64,000 nucleotides of DNA from Brachybacterium ginsengisoli (GTDB lineage Bacteria; Actinomycetota; Actinomycetes; Actinomycetales; Dermabacteraceae). Below the pieces are notes generated by a model. The model saw only the letters and a program-made list of their open reading frames with translations. It was not told the origin of the DNA and made no database searches. Shown piece by piece: positions 25,142 to 33,356 of this stretch. The stretch spans positions 3,348,001 through 3,412,000 of the forward strand of contig NZ_CP023564.1 in the NCBI RefSeq assembly GCF_002407065.1, read 5' to 3'. Within the stretch, counting starts at the first letter, position 1; every line of letters starts with the position of its first letter. Made by a program: the position numbers and the translations under genes.

Positions 25142-26839
25142 ATGGTCGACCTCCGACTCGACGCCCAGTGGATCGACTACGCGATCATCGCGTTGTACTT
25201 CCTGTTCGTCCTCGGTGTGGGCTGGTACGCCAAGCGCGGCGTCTCCAACTCCATCGAATTCTTCCTCTCCGGCCGCTCCCTGCCCGCCTGGGTCACCGGC
25301 CTCGCCTTCATCTCCGCCAACCTCGGTGCGGTCGAGATCATGGGCATGTCCGCCACCGGCGCCGAGTTCGGCATGCCGACGATGCACTACTTCTGGGTGG
25401 GCGCCGTCCCGGCGATGCTCTTCCTGGGCGTGGTGATGATGCCCTTCTACTACGGCTCGAAGGTCCGCTCGGTCCCCGAGTTCATGCGGATGCGCTTCGG
25501 CAGGGGCGCGCACCTGGTCAACGCCATCAGCTTCGCGGTCGCGCAGCTGCTGATCGCCGGCGTCAACCTCTACCTGCTGGCCACGATCGTGAACCGTCTG
25601 CTGGGCTGGCCCCAGTGGGTGGGCCTCGTGGTCGCCGCCGCGTTCGTGCTCTTCTACATCTCCCTCGGCGGCCTCACCGCCGCGATCTACAACGAGGTGC
25701 TGCAGTTCTTCGTGATCGTCGCGGCCCTGCTGCCGCTGACCCTCATCGGCCTGCACCGCGTGGGCGGCTGGAAGGGCCTGACCGAGAAGGTCTCCGGTGA
25801 CGGGATGCTCGGCGAGGAGCAGCTGCACACCTGGCCCGGCCAGGCGCTCTCCGGCTTCGACAGCCCGCTGCTGTCCGTGATCGGCATCGTGTTCGGCCTC
25901 GGCTTCGTGCTCTCCTTCGGCTACTGGACCACGAACTTCGTGGAGGTCCAGCGCGCGATGGCCAGCAAGTCCATCACCGCCGCCCGGATGACCCCGATCA
26001 TCGGCGCCTTCCCGAAGATGTTCATCCCCTTCATCGTGATCATCCCCGGCATGATCGCCGCGATCCTGGTCGGCGAGCTCACCGAGTTCAAGCAGCTCGA
26101 CGTGGGCGGGGACGCCGCCGGCGCCGCCGCCACCGGCGTGACCTACAACGACGCGCTCCTGCTGCTCATGCGGGACGTGCTCCCCAACGGCCTGCTGGGC
26201 GTCGCGATCGCCGGCCTGCTGGCCGCGTTCATGGCCGGCATGGCCGCGAACATCTCCGCGTTCAACACGGTGATCAGCTACGACCTGTACCAGCAGTACG
26301 TGAAGAAGGACGCGCCGGACGGCCACTACACCAACGTCGGCCGCATCGCGACCGCGGCGGCCTGCGTGATCGCCATCTTCACCGCGCTGATCGCCGGGCA
26401 GTTCTCGAACCTGATGGACTACCTGCAGACCCTGTTCGGGTTCTTCAACGCCCCGCTGTTCGCGACCTTCATCCTCGGCATGTTCTGGAAGCGGATGACC
26501 CCGACCGCCGGCTGGACCGGCCTCGTCTCCGGCACCCTGGCCGCCGTGGCGCTGTGGTCCTCCTCGACCTTCTTCGGCGCCTTCGAGCTGCCGGGCCAGG
26601 GCCTCGCCTTCGTGAGCGCCGCGACCGCCTTCGTGGTCGACATCGTGGTCTCCGTCGTGGTCACGCAGGTGACGGCGCCGAAGCCCGCCCATGAGCTGAA
26701 GGGCCTGGTGTACTCCGAGACACCGCGGGCCGACCTCGTCGACCAGGACGAGAAGGACCTCCCGTTCTGGCGGCGCCCGGCCCCCATGGCGGGCATCGCG
26801 CTCGTCATGGTCATCATCCTGAACATCATCTTCGCGTGA
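25142..26839 (+). CDS. Sodium:solute symporter (SSS family)
   Basis: A 565-residue membrane protein with about 14 predicted segments. It starts with WIDYAIIALYFLFVLGVGWY and contains the SSS signature region (FFLSGRSLPAWVTGLAFISA, NLGAVEIMGMSATGAEFG). It should couple sodium entry to uptake of a sugar or related solute (SGLT/vSGLT-like). It is followed after 20 nt by a small two-segment membrane protein on the same transcript. Substrate is not evident. Confidence 0.88.
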   Translation: MVDLRLDAQWIDYAIIALYFLFVLGVGWYAKRGVSNSIEFFLSGRSLPAWVTGLAFISANLGAVEIMGMSATGAEFGMPTMHYFWVGAVPAMLFLGVVMMPFYYGSKVRSVPEFMRMRFGRGAHLVNAISFAVAQLLIAGVNLYLLATIVNRLLGWPQWVGLVVAAAFVLFYISLGGLTAAIYNEVLQFFVIVAALLPLTLIGLHRVGGWKGLTEKVSGDGMLGEEQLHTWPGQALSGFDSPLLSVIGIVFGLGFVLSFGYWTTNFVEVQRAMASKSITAARMTPIIGAFPKMFIPFIVIIPGMIAAILVGELTEFKQLDVGGDAAGAAATGVTYNDALLLLMRDVLPNGLLGVAIAGLLAAFMAGMAANISAFNTVISYDLYQQYVKKDAPDGHYTNVGRIATAAACVIAIFTALIAGQFSNLMDYLQTLFGFFNAPLFATFILGMFWKRMTPTAGWTGLVSGTLAAVALWSSSTFFGAFELPGQGLAFVSAATAFVVDIVVSVVVTQVTAPKPAHELKGLVYSETPRADLVDQDEKDLPFWRRPAPMAGIALVMVIILNIIFA

Positions 26840-26859
26840 GCCGACGAAGGAGAGACACC

Positions 26860-27180
26860 ATGAATGCACACAAGGAATCCAGCGACTCCGCGACCGAGGG
26901 CGCGCACGTCGAGACCGTCGGCGCCTTCGACATCCGCATCTTCATCGGCTCGCTGATCGGGCTCTTCGGCCTGCTGCTGGTGGGTGCCGGGCTGTTCGGC
27001 TTCGACGACGCCGAGGCCGCCAAGACCGGAGGCGTCAACGCCAACCTCTGGGCCGGCATCGTGATGGTGGTCGTGGCGCTGGGCTTCGTGGCCTGGACGA
27101 AGCTCGAGCCGCTGCGCATCGTCGTGAGCGACAACGAGGAGGGGGCCGAGACCCCCAAGGACATCGCCCCGGCCGGCTGA
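26860..27180 (+). CDS. Small two-segment membrane protein paired with the symporter
   Basis: A 106-residue protein with two predicted membrane segments (IRIFIGSLIGLFGLLLVGAG and NLWAGIVMVVVALGFVAWTK) joined by a short polar stretch, and acidic ends. GAAGGAGAG precedes the ATG. Its tight spacing after the symporter suggests an accessory subunit or regulator of it. I do not recognise a named family. Confidence 0.75.
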   Translation: MNAHKESSDSATEGAHVETVGAFDIRIFIGSLIGLFGLLLVGAGLFGFDDAEAAKTGGVNANLWAGIVMVVVALGFVAWTKLEPLRIVVSDNEEGAETPKDIAPAG

Positions 27181-27223
27181 GGCCGCGGCACGGGCGGGCC
27201 ACGGGCCCGCCTGCCGTCCGCAT

Positions 27224-27274
27224 CGACGACGCCCCCGCTCCCCTCCGCCGCGAGAGGGAGCGGGGGCGTCGTCG
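27224..27274. terminator. Strong hairpin after the symporter operon
   Basis: Perfect 19-bp arms (27224-27242 and 27256-27274) enclose a 13-nt loop. No T-tract follows, as in most hairpins of this GC-rich window. It ends about 50 nt before the peptidase start and probably terminates the symporter transcript. Confidence 0.75.
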
Positions 27275-27325
27275 CGCCGGGGCACGTAGCATCAGTGCCG
27301 ACGCCACCGATCCGAAGGAGCCCGC

Positions 27326-28852
27326 GTGACCGAGCAGCCCCGCACCGCCGACACCGCCGCAGGACAGGCCGACTCCGGGCGGGCCTCCGACCCGTCGGCC
27401 GCCGCGACGCCCGAGGACCACCTGGTCACCACCCTCCACTCGCTCTCCCTGCCGGACGGTCCGCTGGACTACACGGCCACCGCCGGCACCGTGGTGCTGA
27501 AGGAGGAGCCCGAGGGCGAGGAGTACGGGCGCGGGGCCGCCTTCGCCGAGCTGTTCTCCGTCTCCTACGTGGTCAGCTCCGGGGACGCCGCGCGACCGGT
27601 GGTGTTCGCTTTCAACGGCGGCCCGGGCGCCTCGACGGTGTGGCTGCACCTGGGCCTGCTGGGTCCGCGCCGCGTGGACTCCGGGGACGCGGGCGCACCG
27701 GCCGCTCCCCCGCACCAGCTGCTCGACAACCACGAGACGATCCTGAAGGACGCGGACCTCGTGGTGGTCGACGCGATGACCACCGGCTTCTCCCGCCCGG
27801 CGCCCGGTCAGAAGCCGGCCCGCCACCACGGCCTGGCCGAGGACCGCGACCTCATCGCCGCCTTCGTCATCGACTGGCTGACCCGCCATCAGCGCTGGAC
27901 CTCGCCGATCTTCCTGGCCGGCGAGTCCTACGGCACCACGCGCGCCTCCGCCGTGGCCGCGCGCCTCATGGACCGCTACTACGTGGCCGTGGCCGGGATC
28001 GCCCTGATCTCCCCCGTGCTCGACTTCGGCAGCATCGTGTTCTCCGCGGGCAACGACCGGCCCTACCTCCACTACCTGCCCACCTACGCCGCGATCGCGC
28101 ACGCCCACGGCAAGCACGAGGACCGGATGCTGCAGGACGTGGTCGACGAGGCCGAGGCCTTCGCCGAGCAGGAGTACCCGGCGCTGCTCGCGGCGGGGCT
28201 GCGGCTCGCCCCGGAGCAGAAGCAGGAGGCAGCCGCACGGATCGGCGCCCTGATCGGCGTGGACCCGGAGTGGGTGGAGCGCGCGGACCTGCGGGTGGAG
28301 CACCTGGCCTTCCTCGCCGAGCTGCAGCGGGACCGCGGCCTGGTCACCGGCCGGATCGACGGCCGCTTCTCCGCCCCGGCGGGGAACGGGAACTCGGCGC
28401 GGATGGAGACCGATCCGTCGATCGACCAGCTCGCCCCCTCGTACACGGCGACCATCAACCAGTACCTGCGCGGGGAGCTCGAGTTCTCCAGCGACGTGGT
28501 CTACGAGATCATGTCCGGCCGGGTGCATCCCTGGAGCTACAAGGACTTCGAGAATCGCTCCGTCGAGGTCGCCTCGGACCTGTCCCGCGTGCTGCGGAAG
28601 TCCCCGCACACGAAGGTGCTGGTCTCCCACGGCTACCACGACGCGGCCACGCCCTTCCATGCGAGCGAGCACGTGCTCGCCCAGCTGGCGATCCCGCGCG
28701 AGGACTACGCCGAGCGGATCCGCATCGAGTACTACGAGGCGGGGCACATGATGTACTGCCACGAGCCGAGCCGCCTGGCGCTGTCCCAGCACCTGAGCGA
28801 GTTCGTCACCGGCGCTGGTCCCGCGGCGGCACCGTCGGCCGACGAGGACTGA
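27326..28852 (+). CDS. Serine carboxypeptidase-like peptidase (S10 family)
   Basis: A 508-residue alpha/beta hydrolase of the bacterial S10 type. The oxyanion block NGGPGAS is at 97-103, the nucleophile is Ser201 in GESYGT, the acid lies in GYHDAATPFHASEH, and the base is in YEAGHMMY near the C-terminus. No signal peptide is visible, so it probably works on peptides in the cytosol. The GTG at 27326 follows GAAGGAG. It appears monocistronic. Confidence 0.87.
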   Translation: MTEQPRTADTAAGQADSGRASDPSAAATPEDHLVTTLHSLSLPDGPLDYTATAGTVVLKEEPEGEEYGRGAAFAELFSVSYVVSSGDAARPVVFAFNGGPGASTVWLHLGLLGPRRVDSGDAGAPAAPPHQLLDNHETILKDADLVVVDAMTTGFSRPAPGQKPARHHGLAEDRDLIAAFVIDWLTRHQRWTSPIFLAGESYGTTRASAVAARLMDRYYVAVAGIALISPVLDFGSIVFSAGNDRPYLHYLPTYAAIAHAHGKHEDRMLQDVVDEAEAFAEQEYPALLAAGLRLAPEQKQEAAARIGALIGVDPEWVERADLRVEHLAFLAELQRDRGLVTGRIDGRFSAPAGNGNSARMETDPSIDQLAPSYTATINQYLRGELEFSSDVVYEIMSGRVHPWSYKDFENRSVEVASDLSRVLRKSPHTKVLVSHGYHDAATPFHASEHVLAQLAIPREDYAERIRIEYYEAGHMMYCHEPSRLALSQHLSEFVTGAGPAAAPSADED

Positions 28853-28871
28853 CCCCCGCTCTCACCCCTCC

Positions 28872-28885
28872 CCCCGGATCCGGGG
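28872..28885. terminator. Short palindrome between convergent genes
   Basis: CCCCGGATCCGGGG is a perfect palindrome between the stops of the peptidase gene and the convergent flavoprotein gene. It may act as a weak two-way terminator. Confidence 0.4.
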
Positions 28886-28903
28886 TGCCTGCCCGGCCGC
28901 GGC

Positions 28904-30340
28904 TCACTCCGGCGGGGCGAGCTTCCCGAGCGTCTCGTTGAGCGCCTCGGTCGAGGAGGGGTGGGTCCAGATCCCGTCCCGCAGCTGCGTGGCCGTGGTG
29001 CCGGTGCGCATCGCGAGCGCGAGGAGGTTGATGACCTCCTGCGCGTCGACGTGGAAGAGCCGCGCGCCGAGCAGCTGATCGGTCCGCGCGTCGACCACGA
29101 GCTTCACGATCCCCCGCGGGTCGCCGACCGCCTTGGGACGGGGCATCGCCTTGATGGTCGCGACCTTCTGGACGGCGACCAGCACATCCCGCCCCTCGGC
29201 GAGCGCCTCCCCCTCGGTGAGGCCGACGGCCGCGAGCGGCGGGGTGAGGAAGGTCGTGGTCGGGACCGCGACCCGGTCCGCGGTGCTGCGCGCGCCGTCG
29301 CCGGTGAGCTGGGAGAGCACGATGCGGAAGTCGTCGAGCGAGAGGTAGGTGTGCTGGGCGCCGCCGTGCACGTCGCCGATCGCGAACACCCCGTCGGCGC
29401 TCGTGCGCAGCCGATCATCGACCACGATCGCGCCGCGCTCGTCGGTCTCGACGCCCGCAGCCTCGAGGCCCAGGCCGTCCGTCGCTGGACGGCGCCCGGT
29501 GGCGAGCAGCACGGCCTCGACCTCGAGCCGTCGCTCGGCGTCGCCCACCTGCGCGATCACGCTCGCGGCCGTCGCCCCCTCCTCGATGCGCGTCGCCGAG
29601 GCGGAGTGCCACAGCGCGATCCCCTCGCCCTCGAGCACGGCGGCGACCTCGTCGGCGACCTCGTCGTCCTCGTCGGGCAGCAGGCGCTCCCGGCGGTTCA
29701 GCACGGTGACCTCCGCGCCGTACCCGGCGAACATCGCGGCGAACTCGAGCCCGATCGGCCCGGCGCCGATGACCGCGAGGCTGCGTGGGAACGGGCTCAC
29801 GTGCTGGAGCGAGGTGGAGTCGTGGACCCGCGGGAGGTGCGCCCCGGGCAGGTCCGGCCGCACCGGGACCGCGCCGGTGTTCACCACGACCACCGGCGCG
29901 GTGACCACGAGCAGATCCTCCCCGCCGGCCACCTCGACCGTCCGCTCCCCGACGAAGCGCGCCCGGCCGTCGATCAGCGTGACCGTGTCGAGATCGGCGA
30001 GCATCGCGTGGTTGACCTCGCGCATCGCTCCCACGACGGTGTCCCGGCGGGCCACGGCCCGCCCCCAGAACTGCTGCGGGTCGTCGTCCTCGCGGCGCTG
30101 CTCGGCGTCGTGGACGAGGGTCTTGGTGGGCACGCAGCCGATGTTGATGCAGGTCCCGCCGTGCATGGTGTCGAACTGCTCGACCAGGGCGACGCGGGTG
30201 CCCGAGGCGGCGAGGGTCGCGGCGAGCGTCTTCCCGCCCTTGCCCCAGCCGATCACGAGCACGTCGACGGCGAGGCGCCCCGTCGTCGACTCCGTCATCG
30301 GCTCCGCCGTGTGCTCCGTGGTGTGCTCCGTGGTGCTCAT
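28904..30340 (-). CDS. rclA: RclA/MerA-like flavoprotein disulfide reductase
   Basis: A 478-residue FAD enzyme. The first nucleotide motif is GWGKGGKTLAATLA, the GFGKxGKTLA form typical of RclA. The redox pair is Cys64/Cys69 in GGTCINIGCVPTK, the NAD(P) motif is GAGPIGLEFA, and the C-terminal His-Glu pair is in HPSSTEALNE. RclA reduces copper(II) and protects against reactive chlorine in Escherichia coli. The ATG at 30338-30340 has no clear ribosome-binding site; ATG at 30298 after GGCGGAG is an alternative that skips a TEHTTEHT repeat. It is divergent from an AhpD-like gene, consistent with redox defence. Confidence 0.8.
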   Translation of the reverse strand: MSTTEHTTEHTAEPMTESTTGRLAVDVLVIGWGKGGKTLAATLAASGTRVALVEQFDTMHGGTCINIGCVPTKTLVHDAEQRREDDDPQQFWGRAVARRDTVVGAMREVNHAMLADLDTVTLIDGRARFVGERTVEVAGGEDLLVVTAPVVVVNTGAVPVRPDLPGAHLPRVHDSTSLQHVSPFPRSLAVIGAGPIGLEFAAMFAGYGAEVTVLNRRERLLPDEDDEVADEVAAVLEGEGIALWHSASATRIEEGATAASVIAQVGDAERRLEVEAVLLATGRRPATDGLGLEAAGVETDERGAIVVDDRLRTSADGVFAIGDVHGGAQHTYLSLDDFRIVLSQLTGDGARSTADRVAVPTTTFLTPPLAAVGLTEGEALAEGRDVLVAVQKVATIKAMPRPKAVGDPRGIVKLVVDARTDQLLGARLFHVDAQEVINLLALAMRTGTTATQLRDGIWTHPSSTEALNETLGKLAPPE

Positions 30341-30553
30341 GGGGCCACGGTAGACCGTGGCGATCCCCTCCGCCGGGCCCTCGTCGCCGCGAGGCGGCCT
30401 GGTCGGCGGGTCACCGGGACGATTTCCTCGGTGACGTCGGTGCCGTGCGCGCACGGAATGCAGCACCGCAGTGCGGCGGTGCGACGGTGCGGCGGTGCGG
30501 TCGGTCGGGGAACCGGGCCCGCTCCCCGGGCCCGACCGCCTATCCTGGCCGCC
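30341..30553. promoter_or_regulatory. Divergent control region between rclA-like and ahpD-like genes
   Basis: CCGTGCGCGCACGG at 30443-30456 is a perfect 14-bp palindrome. Downstream, 30474-30505 holds a run of imperfect 8-nt CGGTGCGG-like repeats. TATCCT at 30541-30546 lies 7 nt before the AhpD ATG, which lacks a Shine-Dalgarno, so that gene is probably leaderless. The palindrome is a candidate operator for a redox regulator. Confidence 0.5.
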
Positions 30554-31012
30554 ATGAGCTCGCTGCCCTTCCTGGACCGTTCCCATCCCGACGCCTGGCA
30601 GCAGCTGGGGCAGGTGGCCGCCGGCATCGGCACCGCGGCGGGCCGGGCCGGGGTCGCCCGGTCCACCACGGAGCTCATGATTCTCCGCATCTCCCAGCTC
30701 AACGGCTGCGCGTACTGCGTCCATGTGCATTCCCGCAAGGCGCTCAGGGCGGGCGTCGCCCAGGAGCGGCTGGCACAGCTTCCCGTGTGGAGGGACTCCC
30801 CCTCCTTCGACGAGGTCGAGCGCGCCGCACTCCTGCTCGGCGAGACGCTCACGTTCCTGCCCGACCCCTCGGTGCGCGATCGCGATCTGATCCTGGCCCG
30901 CGAGGCGCTGGGGGACGATGCGTTCACCGTCCTGGAGTGGGCCGCGATCCTGATGAACACCTACAACCGTCTGTCGATCGCCTCCCACCACCCCGTGCCG
31001 GGCCCCTCCTGA
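30554..31012 (+). CDS. AhpD-like carboxymuconolactone decarboxylase-fold protein
   Basis: A 152-residue all-alpha protein with the AhpD signature CAYCVHVH: Cys52, Cys55 and His59, preceded by a conserved Glu (STTELMILRISQLNGC). Such proteins reduce peroxides via the CxxC pair or use the fold otherwise. Divergence from the RclA-like reductase gene supports a role in oxidant stress. The ATG at 30554 is favoured by the leaderless-type -10 element; upstream sequence in this frame is not protein-like. Confidence 0.87.
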   Translation: MSSLPFLDRSHPDAWQQLGQVAAGIGTAAGRAGVARSTTELMILRISQLNGCAYCVHVHSRKALRAGVAQERLAQLPVWRDSPSFDEVERAALLLGETLTFLPDPSVRDRDLILAREALGDDAFTVLEWAAILMNTYNRLSIASHHPVPGPS

Positions 31013-31142
31013 TCGGAACCGCGGCCGAGTCCGCGACGGCTCTCCCACCGCACGGTCGTGCGGCGCGCTCGGTGGCCACCGGCACGGTGAGCGATCGGTC
31101 GATCTGCGTCCGGGGCGGGCGTCCGCGTGGTGGACTGGGAGC

Positions 31143-33017
31143 ATGACCGGTGCACTCATCGAAGACCACGCCCTGCTGTCCGACCAGCGCGCCTCTGCAC
31201 TCGTGACGCGGGAGGGAGACATCGACTGGCTGTGCCTGCCGCGCTTCGACTCCGACGCGCTGCTCTGCTCCCTGCTCGGCACCGAGGAGAACGGGCACTG
31301 GTCGCTGCGGATCGCCGACGGCGAGGTACTCTCGCGCCGCTACCTCCCCGGCACCATGGTGCTCGAGACGACCTGGCGCTCCCCCACCGGCACGGCGGTG
31401 ATCACGGAGTTCATGCCGATCACGGAGGCGAGCGGGACCGCCGACGCCGTCGACGAGCCGGTCGCCGCGACCGCCGGCTCGCGTCCGGGCAGCGCCTCCT
31501 CGCTGTCCGGCGACCTCCACGATCTCGCCGACCTGGTGCGCGCCGTCGAGTGCGTCGAAGGAGAGGTCGAGGTGGTCCAGGAGCTGAGGATCCGCTTCGA
31601 GTACGGGCAGGCGGTGCCGTGGGTGCGCCGCGGCCAGGACGTGGGCGGCGAGGGCGTGCTGATCGCCGTCGCCGGCGGCGACGGGATCGCCCTGCACGGC
31701 CCCGCCCTGGTGGGGAAGCATCGCGCGCATCACGGGAGACATCCTCTGCGCGCCGGGGAGACCGCCGCCTGGGTGCTCACCTGGTTCCCGTCCTGGCAGT
31801 CGGTCCCTGCCGCACCGGATGTGGAGGCCGCGCTCGCGACCACGGTCGCCGAGTGGTCCCACTGGCTCGGAGCGGTGCGGGTCGAGGAGGAGTACACCGA
31901 GCCGGTCACCCGCTCCCTGCTCGTGCTCAAGGCGCTCACCCATCGCCGCACGGGCGGCATCGTCGCCGCCCCCACCACGAGCCTGCCGGAGGACTTCGGC
32001 GGAGTGCGCAACTGGGACTACCGCTTCTGCTGGCTGCGCGACGCCGCACTCTCGCTCGAGGCGCTGCTCGCCCACGGTCACGTGGACGCGGCCGCGAGCT
32101 GGCGGGACTGGCTGCTGCGGGCGATCGCCGGCGACCCCGAGCGGCTGCAGATCATGTATTCGATCACCGGCGACCGGAATCTGCCCGAGCGCGAGCTCGA
32201 GCACCTGCCGGGGTATGCGAGCTCCTCGCCGGTGCGGATCGGCAACGGCGCCGCCGGGCAGTACCAGGCCGATGTGGTGGGCGAGGTGATGATCGCCCTG
32301 GCGGCCATGCGGGACGCGGGTCTCGAGGAGACCCGCTGGTCCTGGCCGCTGCAGAAGGCGCTGATCCGCTACACCGAGGACCATCTCGACGACCCGGACC
32401 AGGGCATCTGGGAGATGCGCGGGGAACCGGCGTTCTTCACCCACGGCCGGGTGATGGTGTGGGCGACCTTCGACCGCGCGGTACGGGCGGTGCGCGAGCA
32501 CGGCCTGCCCGCCTCGACCGAGGAGATCTCCCGCTGGGAGCGGCTGCGCGACCAGGTGCGCGAGGAGGTCCTCGAGCAGGGGACGGGTGCCGACGGCGCC
32601 TTCACCCAGACCTACGGATCCGCCGAGGTCGATGCGTCGCTGCTGCAGATCCCGCACACCGGCTTCCTGCCGGCCGATGACCCGCACATGCTCGCCACCG
32701 TCGCGCGCATCGAGCAGGACCTGCTCACCGAGGGCGGTCTGATCCTGCGCTACCGCACCCAGGGGCAGGACGGCCTGCCCGGGGACGAGCATCCCTTCCT
32801 GGTGTGCTGCTTCTGGCTGGTCGAGCAGTACGCCGCCTCCGGCCGGCGGGACGAGGCGGAGGCGCTCCTGCAGACCCTCCTGGCCTGCGGGAACGATCTG
32901 CACCTGTTCGCCGAGGAGTTCGACGGCGGGGCCGGGCGCATGGCCGGGAACTTCCCCCAGGCGTTCAGCCACCTGGGGCTGATCCGAGCCGTCGACGCCC
33001 TCGCCGCCTCCGCCTGA
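31143..33017 (+). CDS. Glycoside hydrolase family 15 protein (glucoamylase/trehalase type)
   Basis: A 624-residue protein. The N-terminal beta-rich domain (IEDHALLSDQRASALVTREG, DIDWLCLPRFDSDALLCSLL) is joined to an (alpha/alpha)6 barrel with GVRNWDYRFCWLRDAALSLE near residue 285 and the QADVVGEVMIAL region. This two-domain layout is shared by actinobacterial trehalases and glucoamylases of GH15. It should hydrolyse trehalose or an alpha-glucan inside the cell, as no signal peptide is seen. GGGAG is only 1 nt from the ATG. A 58-nt palindrome follows the stop. Confidence 0.9.
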   Translation: MTGALIEDHALLSDQRASALVTREGDIDWLCLPRFDSDALLCSLLGTEENGHWSLRIADGEVLSRRYLPGTMVLETTWRSPTGTAVITEFMPITEASGTADAVDEPVAATAGSRPGSASSLSGDLHDLADLVRAVECVEGEVEVVQELRIRFEYGQAVPWVRRGQDVGGEGVLIAVAGGDGIALHGPALVGKHRAHHGRHPLRAGETAAWVLTWFPSWQSVPAAPDVEAALATTVAEWSHWLGAVRVEEEYTEPVTRSLLVLKALTHRRTGGIVAAPTTSLPEDFGGVRNWDYRFCWLRDAALSLEALLAHGHVDAAASWRDWLLRAIAGDPERLQIMYSITGDRNLPERELEHLPGYASSSPVRIGNGAAGQYQADVVGEVMIALAAMRDAGLEETRWSWPLQKALIRYTEDHLDDPDQGIWEMRGEPAFFTHGRVMVWATFDRAVRAVREHGLPASTEEISRWERLRDQVREEVLEQGTGADGAFTQTYGSAEVDASLLQIPHTGFLPADDPHMLATVARIEQDLLTEGGLILRYRTQGQDGLPGDEHPFLVCCFWLVEQYAASGRRDEAEALLQTLLACGNDLHLFAEEFDGGAGRMAGNFPQAFSHLGLIRAVDALAASA

Positions 33018-33055
33018 CCCACCGGCCCCACCGGCCCCACCGGCCCCGGCACCCA

Positions 33056-33113
33056 GTTCTGCGAGCTGAGGACCGATGTCGGTGTGCGCATCGGTCCTCA
33101 GCTCGCAGAACTC
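33056..33113. repeat. 58-nt palindromic element, copy 1
   Basis: A perfect 24-bp stem (33055-33078 with 33089-33112) around a 10-nt loop. The apical core is GACCGATG at 33071-33078 and CATCGGTC at 33089-33096. It shares core sequence and exact spacing with elements at 47351, 58637 and 58797 but has its own lower stem (GCGAGCTGAG / CTCAGCTCGC) and lacks their TGTC/GACA outer bases. It lies between convergent genes and next to CACCGGCCC tandem repeats (33019-33047). Confidence 0.85.
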
Positions 33114-33164
33114 GGGCAGCCTGGGCAGCCGTGGCAGCCGGGCGGCAGCCGCGGCGGCCCGGCC

Positions 33165-33356
33165 TCAGCAGCAGCGGCCGCGGGGGTCGCGGTCCTGCTC
33201 GGCGTAGCGCATGCGCCAGAACTCGCGCTCGCTGAGCGGTTCGTGCGCGCAGCCGGTCACGTGGTGGTGGGCGAGGTACTTGTCGTAGGCGTCGGAGCCG
33301 ACGATGCCGCGCGCGAACCGCCGCACCTCCTTCAGCACCTCGATCACCGGCGCCAT
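33165..33356 (-). CDS. YbdD/YjiX-family small protein
   Basis: A 63-residue protein (MAPVIEVLKEVRRFARGIVG, later YDKYLAHHHV, FWRMRYAEQDRDPRGRCC). The family is nearly always encoded directly after CstA/BtsT carbon-starvation transporters and is thought to support them. The start overlaps the transporter stop by one base (TGATG). The usual conserved RYGGGGNRCC-type end is replaced here by DPRGRCC. Confidence 0.88.
   Translation of the reverse strand: MAPVIEVLKEVRRFARGIVGSDAYDKYLAHHHVTGCAHEPLSEREFWRMRYAEQDRDPRGRCC

Noticed and set aside
24852..25436. A 194-residue Pro/Ser-rich protein upstream of and overlapping the symporter
   Set aside because: It is a frame shadow of the symporter gene with repetitive composition and no start signal.
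28904..31282. A 792-residue extension of the RclA-like protein
   Set aside because: The extension runs antisense through the AhpD-like gene and lacks protein-like composition.
33056..33113. Ordinary rho-independent terminators as a full explanation of the 58-nt palindromes
   Set aside because: No T-tract follows any copy, two copies lie far from any stop codon, and identical length with a fixed core is not expected of plain terminators.
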